DNA from: Hofstenia miamia
Taxonomy: Eukaryota > Xenacoelomorpha > Acoela
Length of the DNA: 42,968 nt
NCBI GenBank assembly: GCA_004352715.1
Contig: SCFE01000098.1
Span: 1 to 42,968 of the forward strand
Reading direction: 5' to 3'
Position numbers and translations under genes: made by a program. Under the pieces are notes generated by a model. That model saw only the letters and a program-made list of their open reading frames with translations. It ran no database searches and was not told where the DNA came from. This document shows positions 11,100 to 21,264 of the stretch, piece by piece; the stretch's first letter is position 1, and each line of letters begins with the position of its first letter.

Positions 11100-11439
11100 C
11101 AATGATATACTAAGAACGAAATTGAAATTAAAATCTACAACTGAAGAAATCAATAAGTCTAATATAATTTATCAAATAAAATGCACCTGTGGTGAAGATT
11201 ATATTAGTTTTTCTGGTAGGCAACTATTAAGATGAATGAAAGAACATGAGACCAATTCCAGTATATCTTATCATCTAATTAAGTGTGGATTAAATTTTGA
11301 AAGAAAAATACTCTATCAGACATCAAGATCAAGTAATTTAAAGATTATTGAGAGTATTTTTATAAAATACTTGCAACCAAGTTTGAACTCAAAAGAAGAA
11401 TATATCTATAAATTAAACTTGCCACTTTTTAAAATTTAG
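11100..11439 (+). pseudogene. Penelope-like GIY-YIG endonuclease, degraded
   Basis: The reading goes NIIYQIKCTCGEDYISFSGR and, after an in-frame stop at about 11233, MKEHETNSSISYHLIKCGL and so on to a stop at 11437-11439. This follows the GIY-YIG nuclease of Penelope-like elements: the I-Y, the C-x-C of the linker, Y-I-(G), a G-R-x-L-x-x-R-x-x-E-H block, then H and C of the second metal site. Visible damage: the G of YIG is Ser, and there is a stop just before the conserved K-E-H. In active elements this nuclease nicks target DNA for target-primed reverse transcription. Confidence 0.75.
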
Positions 11440-11464
11440 AGAATTATAATTGTAAAATCTTGGA

Positions 11465-11545
11465 AATTTAGAGGGAATAATTTGTAAAAAAACTTACGAT
11501 GACTTTGTAAGTTCAAATATATCTGCATGTTCTTATTAAGTTTAA
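11465..11545 (+). repeat. Penelope-like tail, direct copy with degraded hammerhead-like core
   Basis: This 80-bp block just after the endonuclease frame matches 12200-12287 in reverse complement with few differences. It contains GATGACTTTGTAAG followed by CAAATATATCTGCATG. Penelope-like elements are known to carry hammerhead ribozyme motifs in their terminal repeats. The core here is imperfect (CTTACGA in place of CTGANGA, and CAAA in place of GAAA). Confidence 0.6.
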
Positions 11546-11999
11546 TAGGTGTATGAATAGGGGTTCTTCTCTGTTTAGCTTTCCTATCAATTTGTTTCAC
11601 TTTTATAATTAATGCCATCAAACGTTGAATAGCTGCCATTAAGTTAACCATCTATTTTAGATCCAAATTCTTGTATTATAATAAATTTTATTATACATAC
11701 AATGTGTCTACAAGCACCTTATTAATTATGCTATTTCTTATATTACATAATTTTGTACTTTCAACTGTAATCTTTCTGCTTCCACATTGGTTGCTCACAT
11801 GTATCCAAGATCATGTAGTTATCTATATTTAGGGCTATTTATGTGTAGGGTAAATAACAAGCAAAAACAGCACAGTTGCATTAATTCCATTATTATGTTT
11901 GATAACAAGAGGAAAAAATGTACAAATTCGTCAAAGGTAAGCAACACTGGAGAACATCTCACACCACAACATAAACCACTATCACTGAGTCATAACCAT
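11546..11999. other. no recognisable feature
   Basis: A stretch between the two inverted Penelope tails. I see no supported gene. Confidence 0.4.
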
Positions 12000-12115
12000 C
12001 TGCATAGTAATAATTTAACAATATGTTATTCGGTATCCAGTAAATTATCCGGCATCTGGCAATGAAATTATCCAGTATATTCAATTCACTATCCGGATCC
12101 CATCCCTAGTTGGAA
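12000..12115 (-). mobile_element. hAT-like short fragment
   Basis: Repeated ATCCGG/TATCCAG-type motifs occur: GGTATCCAG, TATCCGGCATC, TTATCCAG, TATCCGGATCCCATCCC. On the minus strand the right end reads TAGGGATGGGATCCGGATAG, in the style of a hAT terminus with subterminal repeats. A related motif cluster occurs at 19320-19450. No left end or target duplication was found. Confidence 0.35.
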
Positions 12116-12199
12116 CATGGCGAAATGCTTGACGGATTGGTTTGTTGGATGTTGTGTTTATCTTGTACTCTATTCCTATTGCCTTGCCAATGCTTATTT

Positions 12200-12287
12200 A
12201 TCAATTAAACTTAATAAGAACATGCAGATATATTTCGACTTACAAAGTCATCGTCAGTTTTTTTACAAATTATTCATTCTAAATTTT
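12200..12287 (-). repeat. Penelope-like tail, inverted copy with hammerhead-like core
   Basis: Reverse complement of the 11465-11545 block. On the minus strand it contains CTGACGA (12257-12251), then GACTT-TGT-AAGTC, a 5-bp stem with a 3-base loop, then GAAA (12236-12233). This order (CUGANGA, stem II, GAAA) is the hammerhead core, with one extra T before the stem. Stems I and III are not obvious, so activity is doubtful. It may be the end of a second Penelope-like copy on the minus strand. Confidence 0.55.
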
Positions 12288-12289
12288 TT

Positions 12290-13410
12290 TTACAACTCCT
12301 TTGATATTTACGTAGCCGCCTAATGTGTTAATTAATCTTGTGTCATTCTTTGTGATGTCGTTTCTGTTACATCCTATTTTGTTAGCACCGGAGTCTGCCA
12401 TTATTGTAATTGATGCTTTAATATTTGTACTGTTAATTGTGACTGAGATCAGATTTAGTTCCAACAATTTGGAAACAGTGCTCTGTTTAGTTTAAATCGT
12501 CTTCATTTTCATTTATCTGCTTTGTGAGTTTCTTTCCGTCTTCTGTGGTATAGAGCCCCTCATTGCTGACAGAATATATGACCATTGTCCGGTTGTGTGT
12601 GCCCTTGTTTGCCGCACTGTTTGCATTTTATTTTCTATTTATTGATCAGTAAATTGATGGCAGTTTGAATCAATTCCTTCTTAAAGAACGTTGTTTTTTG
12701 AGTGAGATTGTTTTTCCCATTTGTATGCAGACAACCCCGCCTAAGTCAGATCGACTCGGACCAATGAAAATAATCCGAGATATAATTTTACGGGACTCTG
12801 CTTGTACTAGTTCCGCGAAAACCGAGATTTACGATAGCGTAACTCTTGTGCAAGCATTCTGATGGTTGCAATGAAAAAAGTTGTTTTGAAAATATTGAAA
12901 ATAAACTCTGCTATGTGTGTACATATTGGAGTTTGTCTGTTCTTTATTAATAGTACGAGTTACGCGAAAATCCGACTTAGTCACATCCGACTTAATCGGG
13001 TTGGCTGTATTAATGCATTCATTGTACTCTGTGCGTAACTGGATTGAGAGGCATTTCTTTATTAGGGTTTCCATGCCATCATCTATGTCACATTTGTTTT
13101 CAAATAGTCTTCTGATATTGTCTGGTAAACCATTAAGAATTAGCATCAGTCCTGTGGGTAATAGTGTTCTTCTTCTTGAGAGAGGCGTAGGAGTCTATTG
13201 ACTTTGTATGTAGTTGTTGATTACATCATCATCTTTTGTATAATGGCAGTTGTAGAGCTGCATTCTGTATTGTTTTCTTGTATTGCCATTATTAAAGTTA
13301 TCTGCTAAAACATTCATTAGTTTATCGTAATCGGCTTTAGTTTCTATGTCTATGTTGACCCCAATAGCAAAGCCACGTGGCATTTTCGTGGCAATACGTG
13401 GCACTTTCAC
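12290..13410 (-). pseudogene. gypsy-like copy A: gag, zinc knuckle and protease remnants
   Basis: Read on the minus strand, the order is a gag segment (IDIETKADYDKLMNVLADNF at about 13340, then GLPDNIRRLFENKCDIDDGM at about 13130), a nucleocapsid zinc knuckle (CKQCGKQGH at about 12610, with the last Cys of the knuckle lost) and a retropepsin-type stretch (ISVTINSTNIKASI then ADSGA near 12395). The gag segment parallels those of copies B (KGLPKNIRQQFEIKCDVDNK) and D (KGMPKSMRTQFEIKCDVEDK), so all three are one family. Stops and frameshifts separate the pieces and nothing of RT is present. It ends next to the inverted Penelope tail. Confidence 0.7.
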
Positions 13411-13490
13411 TTAGAATTTACGTCGCATTTTGGTAAATAGGGTTCCTTTTTGCCACGTAACAAAGTCACGAAAATGCCACATGGCAAAAT
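13369..13490. repeat. inverted repeat between copies A and B
   Basis: GCCACGTGGCATTTTCGTG near 13370-13388 pairs with CACGAAAATGCCACATGGC near 13468-13486 (17 of 19 positions). Further GCCACGTA/TACGTGGC motifs lie between them. It sits between the minus-strand and plus-strand gypsy copies and could be a small inserted element. Confidence 0.6.
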
Positions 13491-13643
13491 AACGAAAATG
13501 CCCAGGACGCCAAAAAGTCCTACTAATATCAGGAAATGTGTAGTTAGATAGTTGTTTCTTCTACACAAACTAACCAAGAAACTTACCGCGTTACTGAAAC
13601 CAGAAAACTCTTGCTCTGTTCTATTGTTAATCAAGGATAGATT

Positions 13644-15532
13644 ATGGAAAACGATAAATGTTTCACTAGAACTGTGACACTATTTCAAAGAAACTACCTA
13701 ACCTACAGGAAAAAATTTTTTTTTGATTGGAATGAAATCGAAGACAATGGAAATCAAGGTATACCAAACCAGAACCTCGCAACAGAATATGATCACTACA
13801 ATCTAAAAGCAAATCATGACAAACAGGAAGAAGCAAAAGAATCCAACAACCCCCGGGACTTCAACAAGAAGTCAATCATTAGAAAGTTTAACCCCCACAA
13901 CAGATGTGGAAATGCAGACTATCCCAATGGAACCAGAACTAAATTCTTTTGAAATTCTAGAAACCCTATGACGAAACCATGAAAATGAGTGGCACTGAAA
14001 AACCAGATTCAGTTGTTAACAGAAAAATTCGAGAAATCGGAAAATGAAAGGAAATTCATCATCCAGGAACTAAAATGTGACATGAGTCAAACTGAACGAA
14101 GAAAGAAGTCTTTTTCAAATCCAAATCAATAATTAACCCAGAAATTAGCAGAAGTGATCAACGCATCATTGAGCAAAATGAAGGTTGGGAAGTAATGCAT
14201 AACGACCTAGAAATAGAAAACAAGTGATTACAGCAAGACAATGAAATGGAATAAATGGAGATAGAGCATCTCAAAGACCAGTTACAACTGTTAAAACTCT
14301 CAGAAGATGAAGCAGATCGGCCTGAGAAATTGATGCATATGCACAATATTCTAATCACAGAGGAGCCATCAGATGTGGAATTAACTGCCCTGAGGCAACG
14401 GGCACAAGTTACTGAAAGCAAGCGAAATGGAAATAAATAAGGAGAATGAGAAAGAAACAATTGTACAACAAATAACACAGGAGGTGCAAAGAAGAATAAC
14501 CTTGGAAGCAACAATCAAAAACCCAAGAAAACCAAGATACAAAAAATCCATACAAACTGAAAGGCACAATGAGGAAATGAGACTCTTCAAGGCTCAAATT
14601 CAAGTTTACAGGAAAAATCAACATTTGAAGAGTGGCTTCAGCTATTTGTGTTAACAATGAGGGAAAGGAAAGTGAATCAAGACCTGGCAGCCGCGATATT
14701 CTCACTATATCTGTCCGGCACTGCATACAAGCACTATCTAATGCTTGATTCAGAAACAAAGAGAAACTATATAGCAACTTTATAGAACACTACGAAAATG
14801 AAAGTTTCAAGAACCAATATAGACTGATATTAAATGGAACCAAGATGTGAAAATTTAACAAAATAAGAAATTATATGTCAAGAGGAGGATACTACTTGAA
14901 ATACGATTTATTTTTGCATATCACTAAAGGTCTCCCCAAAAACATAAGGCAGCAATTTGAGATAAAATGTGACGTAGACAATAAATTGGAAAAAATGATT
15001 CGCAAAGCAGTAGATATTCAAATTATGCTGGGAAATAACTCCAGGATCTATGAAATGGCTACATGGAACAAACAGAATACATCAAATTGGAAAGTGGCTG
15101 AGCAAACACAACAAAAATTTTCATTGACAAACAATGCAAAGAAAAGTGAAAAAGTAATCAGAATAAAGACCAGAGATGGTCAAACAAGGAAAATGAAAGG
15201 AAAAGATGTTCATTTCTATAACTGTGGACAAAAAAGCCACAAAAACCTGATTGCAAAAAACCAATAAATATTATAGAAGAAGGTGACGCCTATTTCTATG
15301 ACGAAGATGTAATAGATTCGGAAAACGAAATATTTTCTGAGAACAAAGGAAGTAAACCAGAAACAGCCAAGAATTTGGAAAACCGTGCAACTGTAATGAT
15401 ATTAACAGATCTACATAACCTCAACACAATTTCAGTTGTGATTAACGGAATAATGACCAAAGCTACTATTGACACAGGTGCAGTAAGATCTATCATAACA
15501 GATGAGTGTGCAATGAAACTAATGTAGCATCA
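13644..15532 (+). pseudogene. gypsy-like copy B: gag to protease
   Basis: Plus-strand pieces in order: a Pro/Ser/Thr-rich N-terminus leading to MEPELNSFEILETL (about 13930), a coiled-coil-like Glu/Lys/Leu/Gln region (14255-14500), a gag core with EEWLQLFVLTMRERKVNQDL then SLYLSGTAYKHYLMLDSETK (about 14620-14760), KGLPKNIRQQFEIKCDVDNK (about 14925), and a zinc-knuckle relic YNCGQKSHKN (about 15220, first Cys changed to Tyr). Last is a retropepsin stretch with the active-site motif IDTGAVRSI (about 15465). At least five frameshifts or stops break it. It ends exactly at the first base of an LTR (15533), so the rest of its pol was probably separated by insertion of copy D. Confidence 0.8.
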
Positions 15533-16679
15533 TCCAACAAATAAGCTGCTAAGAAAGAAAGTCAGTTAAAGAAACTTAAGATCGAATTTAAAATGTGATT
15601 AGAAATAGATTATAAACCTTATTATCAACTTAAATTTGTTTGTATAATGCAACCAAGAAATATTAGTGCAATTAATTAGGAATTAGTATTTGTCGATCCT
15701 ACTAATTTTGGCAAAACGAAGGGGGCGATATCGCTTCCATTATTTTTAGCCATATCAACAGATAAACAATTCAAATTTTGAAATCGACAGGTACCTTTTC
15801 CAGTTAGCTATAAATAGATTCAATTTAGTTGTAACATTGATAAAGAAATTTGTTCGGAATTCTTTTACTTGTTTTCTACTATGGTTTGATTATCTAATAG
15901 AATGTCAAGCTAAATGATCAGTGTTTAGTAGTGGCGAGGATCCATCATGGGAATGATTCTAGGTTCCTTGTGCCAATCCGCAAAATTGCACTTAGGTTAG
16001 GTTTACGGTTAGGAGTTTTTACCATCATTTAGCTGACTATCGATCATTCTCTTACATGTATTAATTATAAAAAATTCGAGATAAGGCTGGTAAGCCAAAC
16101 CTAGGAATTTATATTACATTGTTTTAGATCTAAATTAATGACGATAACGTGACCAATAATGTGACCAAGCGTGTATGCAGGTGTCAATTATTACATGTAG
16201 GCCATAGGAAGCTGCTAGATATTTAATTAATTTAAAGCCAATATATTTCGGTAATGGCTAAATACAATATTAAGTAAGCAGCTAGTAAAAATTCAGGTTG
16301 CAAATATACAGTACACTTTACAAATCGAGACTAAGTCGAGTTGCGTCTTGTCTTGAGTAAGCACTGAGCTAGGGTAGGGTACACTTAAGTTACATCGCTG
16401 AACTGAGAGGTGTAACTCATTCAACTGGAATTTAGAAAAGTGATGGTTACTGGATATGGAGATTCGCCTTGAGCAGATGCCCACTTACCAAAACTGGAAA
16501 TGATGCTGCAAAGCTTCGTCACCTAAATAATGTTTATTATATCATCTGTTAATTACAGTTATTGGAATTAATAATGTAGAAGTGAAGCAGTATGAGAATA
16601 GTACATCCCTACCCTATTGTTCTAATTTTAACAGTATCATACAGAAGCCAGATGACAAAGCCTGGTAGAGGATGTTACA
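15533..16679 (+). repeat. 5' LTR of gypsy-like copy D
   Basis: Starts TGTAGCATCATCC and ends GGATGTTACA, that is TG...CA with inverted ends, 1147 bp. A primer-binding site follows at once. It is related along its length to the solo LTR at 40453-41372: shared landmarks include GTCAAGCTAAA, AAAGCCAATA followed by TTTCGGTAATGG, TAGGAAGCTGC and TCCCTACCC. The last five bases before it are ACTAA, but the matching duplication would lie in the gap after 24636. Confidence 0.85.
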
Positions 16680-16697
16680 TGGCGACCGTGACAGCTA
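16680..16697 (+). other. primer-binding site of copy D
   Basis: TGGCGACCGTGACAGC begins directly after the LTR's terminal CA. A TGGCGACC-type site is usual for gypsy/Ty3-like elements, which prime minus-strand DNA synthesis from a tRNA 3' end. Confidence 0.8.
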
Positions 16698-16987
16698 AAA
16701 AGAACAAGCAGAAATTGGACAAAATTATTCTCTTATCTGAGTTAAGATAGGTGTTTCTTCTCAGAAAAAATTTCAATAAGGCGCCTACAATACGATCAGT
16801 AACACAACTTGGATACCCCCGACACTATTACTTCTTAGTCAAGAATTTTAATCACAAGCACCTGATGGTTATATCAGAAAGAATTCGATAGTCAGTGAAG
16901 AAATCAACTCACACCTAGCCTAGTGCAACCATAAAAAGAGCCGAAAATCGTAACCAAGAAGGAAAGCCACTACGAACTAGCCTAAAA

Positions 16988-17665
16988 ATGACTAAAGGAA
17001 GAAAAGGTAGCGCCAAAAAAGACAGCACCCTGAGTGCTAACCCCCAGAGCTTCACACTCAGCATCACACTCTGAATATACAGATTTATCCCCCGCTAGGG
17101 AGTTACAGACATTGCACATGTCCCCTGAAATGAGTCCCCAAAAGATATTTGAAATTTTAAGAAAAAGCAGTGAAACGGAAACACTGTTGAGAAACAAAAC
17201 AAAACAATTGACAGAGAAAGTGAAACAAATGGAACAGCAGAGCAAAAGCATGCTGAATGAACTTAAGGCAGATATGGAAGTAAGACTAGACAGACAGAAG
17301 TGGGAAAGATGAATCAGCAATTAGAAAATGAGAACAGACAGCCGATACTAGACAATGATATACAGGCTGAAGAGCTCGAACAATTAAGAGACAAACTAAG
17401 ATTATTGCAATTAAATGAAGAGGAGGATCGCGAAAATATTCGATCTCATGAAATGGAATTTCTACAAGCAAAAGAATATTAACCACAGGCACCACCTATC
17501 AGTGCAAACAAACGAGCACACTACGAAGAGCTCGACGAAAATACGATGAGGAGAAACAAAAATTTATAAACGAGATCACGAAAGCAGTTACCGACCAACT
17601 TCAATGTGAGGAAACTGTAAAAAAGCACAGCAAACAGGCCCGTAGCAAGCCTAAAAAATTATAGT
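16988..17665 (+). pseudogene. copy D gag, N-terminal part
   Basis: Begins MTKGRKGSAKKDSTLS. After a frameshift it reads TPRASHSASHSEYTD, MSPQKIFEILRKSSETE and a long Glu/Lys/Gln/Leu-rich coiled-coil stretch (MEQQSKSMLNELKADM). After another shift it reads ELEQLRDKLRLLQLNEEEDR and ITKAVTDQLQCEETVKKH, ending KQARSKPKK. This parallels the N-terminus of copy B (MEPELNSFEILETL and a coiled coil). The reading then breaks into non-coding repeat DNA and resumes at 20573, so gag is split by a later insertion of about 2.9 kb. Confidence 0.75.
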
Positions 17666-17770
17666 AGTCAAAGGAAAGCAATACAAAATCATTTGCTTAA
17701 GATTATTACAATTTTTTAACTTTGCAATTTTCCTTGATGTTAATGACATTATCATAAAATTCTTTCAAAA

Positions 17771-17811
<41 letters not shown>

Positions 17812-17827
17812 CAATACAACTACATAT

Positions 17828-18366
17828 CAGAGTTGTAACTGCGCCTGAGCCACTAACCCAAAAACCAAGTCCATCCTGGCCAGTTGTAATTAGTAATATT
17901 CAGGCCCAGGTCCGGCGCGGGGCCGTCATATTCAAAACCATTATAAAATTTTTGTAAATAAAAAATTTAAACATATAATTGAAAATACTAAAATGAAAAC
18001 ATTTTTGTATCAACTGCACTTTTTAACAATAAAATTAACTTGTGATGGCATCAAATCAAAAGTGACCAGCTTCAAATAAGTATTTGTCCACTGCGGGAAA
18101 AGGTTTTTAATGGGCCTTTTTAAATTTTTAATAGTTTTATTATAGTTTTAATAATAATTATATGTTTATGGTACATCATAAAAATTGGATTACTTTTTAA
18201 TATATAATTATTCAATTGAATATAATAATTGATATATTTTAATGTAAAAAATCCACATTTATTAATAAAATTTTGAACAATTCTAGATAGATTTTGCAGA
18301 AATTTCAAATCCTGGGCCCTTCTCATTCTTAATTTTACAGCGCACGCCTGGCCAGTTACAACTCTG
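17828..18366. mobile_element. hAT-like non-autonomous element
   Basis: CAGAGTTGTAACTG at 17828-17841 and its exact reverse complement CAGTTACAACTCTG at 18353-18366 bracket about 539 bp. The flanking 8-mers CTACATAT and GGACATAT agree at six of eight positions, as expected for a decayed 8-bp hAT duplication. There is no transposase. Inside, CAGGCCC at 17901 could be the left end of another, overlapping element that ends GGGCCTG at 19019. Confidence 0.6.
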
Positions 18367-19019
18367 GGACATATTATGCACAATAAGCAGAGTTCATATT
18401 TATTGTCTTTTATTCATTTTAAAACTCTAAGTTATTATCTGAAACAGAATATTGTCAGCTTTTTTATACTGGTTCTACAATGGTATTGTCGCCCTGCGAT
18501 ATTTAACCATCCATCCAATGGCGATGTCATATTAAATCAATATATCTGATAGTTGTCAATTTTAAATCTAACTACTATTAATGCTGAATTTTGCCACAAG
18601 TGGAGTAATTTCATAGCTGTTAGCATATTATCTATTATCCACCAATCAGAAATGTGTTGAGCGCGCTTTGCTATTCACTAAATATGCGGGTAGTAGTCAG
18701 TTTAAAATCTGACTACATCGGAATTCATCATTTTGCCGCGTATGGGGTACAAATGGTGAATTGGTGATCCAATATTAGAAGTTCAGATTCTTGCCTGTAA
18801 ATTCAACATTTGTGTGCTCTTAAAATTGCATTTACATAGAATTTTTGAATTTCTAATAAGCAGAGGAATTTTCACTATAAACTATAATTTGAATATACAT
18901 CAGCATCAATACAATAATCAAATATAATCTGAAGAAATAAAATTGAAATTTGCATCATTCTTTTATTAATATTTATGGTAGTCACTGACTGCCTGACTAC
19001 CATGTATGCAACGGGCCTG
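18367..19019 (+). repeat. palindromic tandem-repeat element, copy 1 (2 units)
   Basis: It contains two tandem units about 141 bp apart (starting near 18550 and 18691). Each opens with a near-palindrome, the clearest being GTAGTCAG-TTTAAAAT-CTGACTAC at 18693-18716. A GCCACAAGTGG-like site and conserved AAATATGCGGGTAG follow. It ends with the hairpin TGGTAGTCA (18976-18984) / TGACTACCA (18994-19002) and then ACGGGCCTG. The same sequence lies at 19600-20571 with four units. It is non-coding. Confidence 0.8.
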
Positions 19020-19319
19020 AATATTACCTATAAAGACAACAAGAATGAGAATAGTCGTAAGGAAAAAATTGTCAAAGTTGAATTCGTCATGAAATCTTGG
19101 AGATCAGATTAGAAGTTTTTAAAAATTTAATGAATATCAATCGCGATGACTTATTTCAAACATTCGTAAGAATAAATTCAATTTCTAACGGGGGAGCATC
19201 TTATTCATGACTCTCATGACCAACATTTTTGAAAATATTGAAAAAATAGATCGTAAAGAAATGCATTTTAAATTTTTTATTTATTTGCCCAATCAAAATT
19301 AATTTTGAAAACCAAACGG

Positions 19320-19450
19320 GGGGGACCAGAGATGGAATCGGATTCAAAATTGTTGGATCCGATCTGATCCGGATCTGAAACTTCATGATCAGGATCCGAT
19401 TCGAATTTTTAGAAGAATTTTAGTTTGCGATCCGAAACGAATCCGAATAT
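19320..19450 (+). mobile_element. hAT-like fragment with GGATCCG-type motifs
   Basis: It begins CAGAGATGGAATCGGATTC and carries repeated GATCCG/ATCCGAA motifs (GGATCCGATCTGATCCGG, CAGGATCCGATTCG, GATCCGAAACGAATCCG). This is the style of hAT subterminal repeats. The right end is not clear. Confidence 0.4.
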
Positions 19451-19599
19451 AAATCAGTATTCTAACCATAAATATACATGTACTTAAAACATATTTATGT
19501 TTTTTCAGATGCGAATAGAAAATTTCAAGTGCTTCAACAATCCGAGATACCACTGCGGAGAGCTTGGACCGAGGTGTCAGAAAAATGGGACGACTAGAA

Positions 19600-20571
19600 A
19601 TTTCAGATCCCGCGCCCGCATCATTCTTAATTTTACTGGCCAAGCCCGGCCAAGTTGCATATTATGCTCAATAAGCAGAATTCATAATTATTTTCTTCTA
19701 TTCATTATAAAACTATTGTGTGAAACAGGATATTGTTAGTTTAAAGTTTCAGCCTCAACTTTTTTTATACTGGTTCTCCAATGGTATTGTCGCCCTGCAA
19801 TATTTAACAATCCATCCAATAGCGATGTATTAAATCTATAAATCTGATAGTAGTCAATTTTAAATCTGACTACTACTAATGCAGGATTTTGCAACATGTG
19901 GCGTAATTTAATAGCTATTTGCATATTATCCACCAATCAGAAATGTGTTGATAGAGCTTTACTTTTCATTTTCAATAAATATGCGGGTAGTAGTCAATTT
20001 CAAATCTGACTACTATTAATGCTGAATTTTGCCACATGTGGCATAATTTCATAGCTGTTTGCATATTATCCACTAATCAGAAATGTGTTGAGGGAACTTA
20101 GCTATTCAATAAATATGCCAGTAGTAGTCATTTTAAAGTATGACTACCTCAAGATCACAATTTCGCCACAAGTGGCATTGTTTATTTACAGTATTCTTCA
20201 CCAAACGGAAATATCTTTAGAAGCAACAAGTGTGTAGAAACAGTATGCTATTAAATATATATGCGGGAAGTAGGCATTTTAAATTCTGACTACATCGGAA
20301 TTCATAATTTTGCCGCACATGGCGTACAAATGGTGAATTGGTGATTGGAAATTAGAAGTTTACATTCTTGCCTGTAAATTAAACAAAATTGTATTTACAT
20401 TAGAATTTTTTAATTTCTAATTTTCACTATAAACTATAATTTGAATATACATCAGCATCAATACAATAATCAAATATAATCTGAAGAAATAAAATTGAAA
20501 TTGTATCATTATTTTTATTAATATTTATGGTAGTCACTGAGTACCTGACTACCATGTATGCTACGGGCCTG
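19600..20571 (+). repeat. palindromic tandem-repeat element, copy 2 (4 units)
   Basis: Matches copy 1 from AGATCC...CATTCTTAATTTTAC to the terminal ACGGGCCTG, but has four tandem units starting near 19848, 19988, 20122 and 20268 (periods 140, 134 and 146 bp). Each carries a near-palindrome of the form GTAGTCA-N10-TGACTAC and, in the best unit, the perfect palindrome GCCACATGTGGC (20031-20042). The terminal hairpin is TGGTAGTCA (20528-20536) / TGACTACCA (20546-20554). Confidence 0.8.
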
Positions 20572-20572
20572 A

Positions 20573-21264
20573 CACCAAACCAATTTATGAAAGCTTGATA
20601 TTACAACAAAATAGAACTAATGACAAAATACCCTGCAAGACAACGTTACTGAAATTTAATGGAAAAGTGGATGGTTATAACCCGACATTCATAGAATGGC
20701 TTCAAATGATCGAAATCACCATTTCAGAAAGGAAGGTGAACCAAGAAGCAGCAGCAGCAGCAGCAGCAAGACTTCCCCTATACCTCACAGGAACAGCATT
20801 TCAACAATATTTGCTGTTGGATACTAAAATGAAGAGAAATATGAGCTGTTAGTAGGCGATTTCATAGACTATTATGAAAATGAATGCTTTAAAAATCAAT
20901 ACCACATCGTCCTAAATGCCACAAAAATGAAGAAGAGCGACGACATACGGAATTAAATACAACAGTTTGAGCAACTAGTGACGCTAAGCTCAAGTGAGAA
21001 CAAATATTCAAAATACGATTTCCCACATCTGCAAGGGAATGCCCAAAAGTATGAGGACACAATTCGAGATCAAGTGTGATGTTGAGGACAAATTAAAGAA
21101 AATGTTTCGAAAAGCAGTCAATATCCAAGCAACAATTGAAATAGGGATGAAAGTAAATGAAAAGGCTGCATACAGAATACTGGAGATAAAAGATGAAGTC
21201 TACCAACACTTGGAAGAGGAGGAGATTCAACAGTTAAAGGAGCTGTTCGAAAAACACAAATGAA
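20573..21264 (+). pseudogene. copy D gag, C-terminal part, then jump into pol
   Basis: The frame resumes with TKPIYESLILQQNRT and LLKFNGKVDGYNPTFIEWLQ. It continues with a poly-Ala run from CAG/GCA repeats (about 20745-20770) and LPLYLTGTAFQQYLLLDTKM. After frameshifts it reads DYYENECFKNQYH and KGMPKSMRTQFEIKCDVEDK. It then runs straight into EIKDEVYQHLEEEEIQQLKE, which lies near the start of the RT polyprotein part. The zinc knuckle and protease seen in copies A and B are missing between them, so an internal deletion joins gag to pol near 21175. Confidence 0.75.

Larger units (their letters stand above)
10600..11545 (+). mobile_element. decayed Penelope-like element, 3' half
   Basis: Two open pieces in the right order, separated by stops and frameshifts, belong to a Penelope-like retroelement: the end of the reverse transcriptase and the GIY-YIG endonuclease. 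The 5' part (most of the RT) is absent. The last 70 bases after the stop at 11439 carry a tail that recurs inverted at 12200-12287. Penelope-like elements are often 5'-truncated and carry paired terminal repeats, which fits. Confidence 0.75.
17666..20572. mobile_element. insertion cluster inside copy D gag
   Basis: About 2.9 kb of non-coding repeat DNA separates two parts of gag that are continuous in copy B. It holds a hAT-like inverted-repeat element (17828-18366), a repeat unit copy with two tandem units (18367-19019), another hAT-like fragment (about 19320-19450) and a second repeat copy with four tandem units (about 19600-20571). The two repeat copies share both ends and lie in the same orientation. 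The exact entry point on the left is uncertain because of the TA run at 17776-17808. Confidence 0.65.

Noticed and set aside
14158-14777. Minus-strand frames opposite gypsy copy B with Ser/Leu/Phe-rich sequence
   Set aside because: Shadow frames antisense to the Glu/Lys-rich gag coiled coil.
17901-19019. Single element with CAGGCCC...GGGCCTG ends flanked by AATATT
   Set aside because: The flanking AATATT is itself palindromic and the span overlaps the CAGAGTTGTAACTG element, so the borders cannot be decided from this copy alone.
19848-20280. CRISPR-like array, because of regularly spaced palindromes
   Set aside because: Units are about 140 bp with the spacers also repeated, and the DNA is eukaryotic; this is a tandem repeat inside a mobile element.
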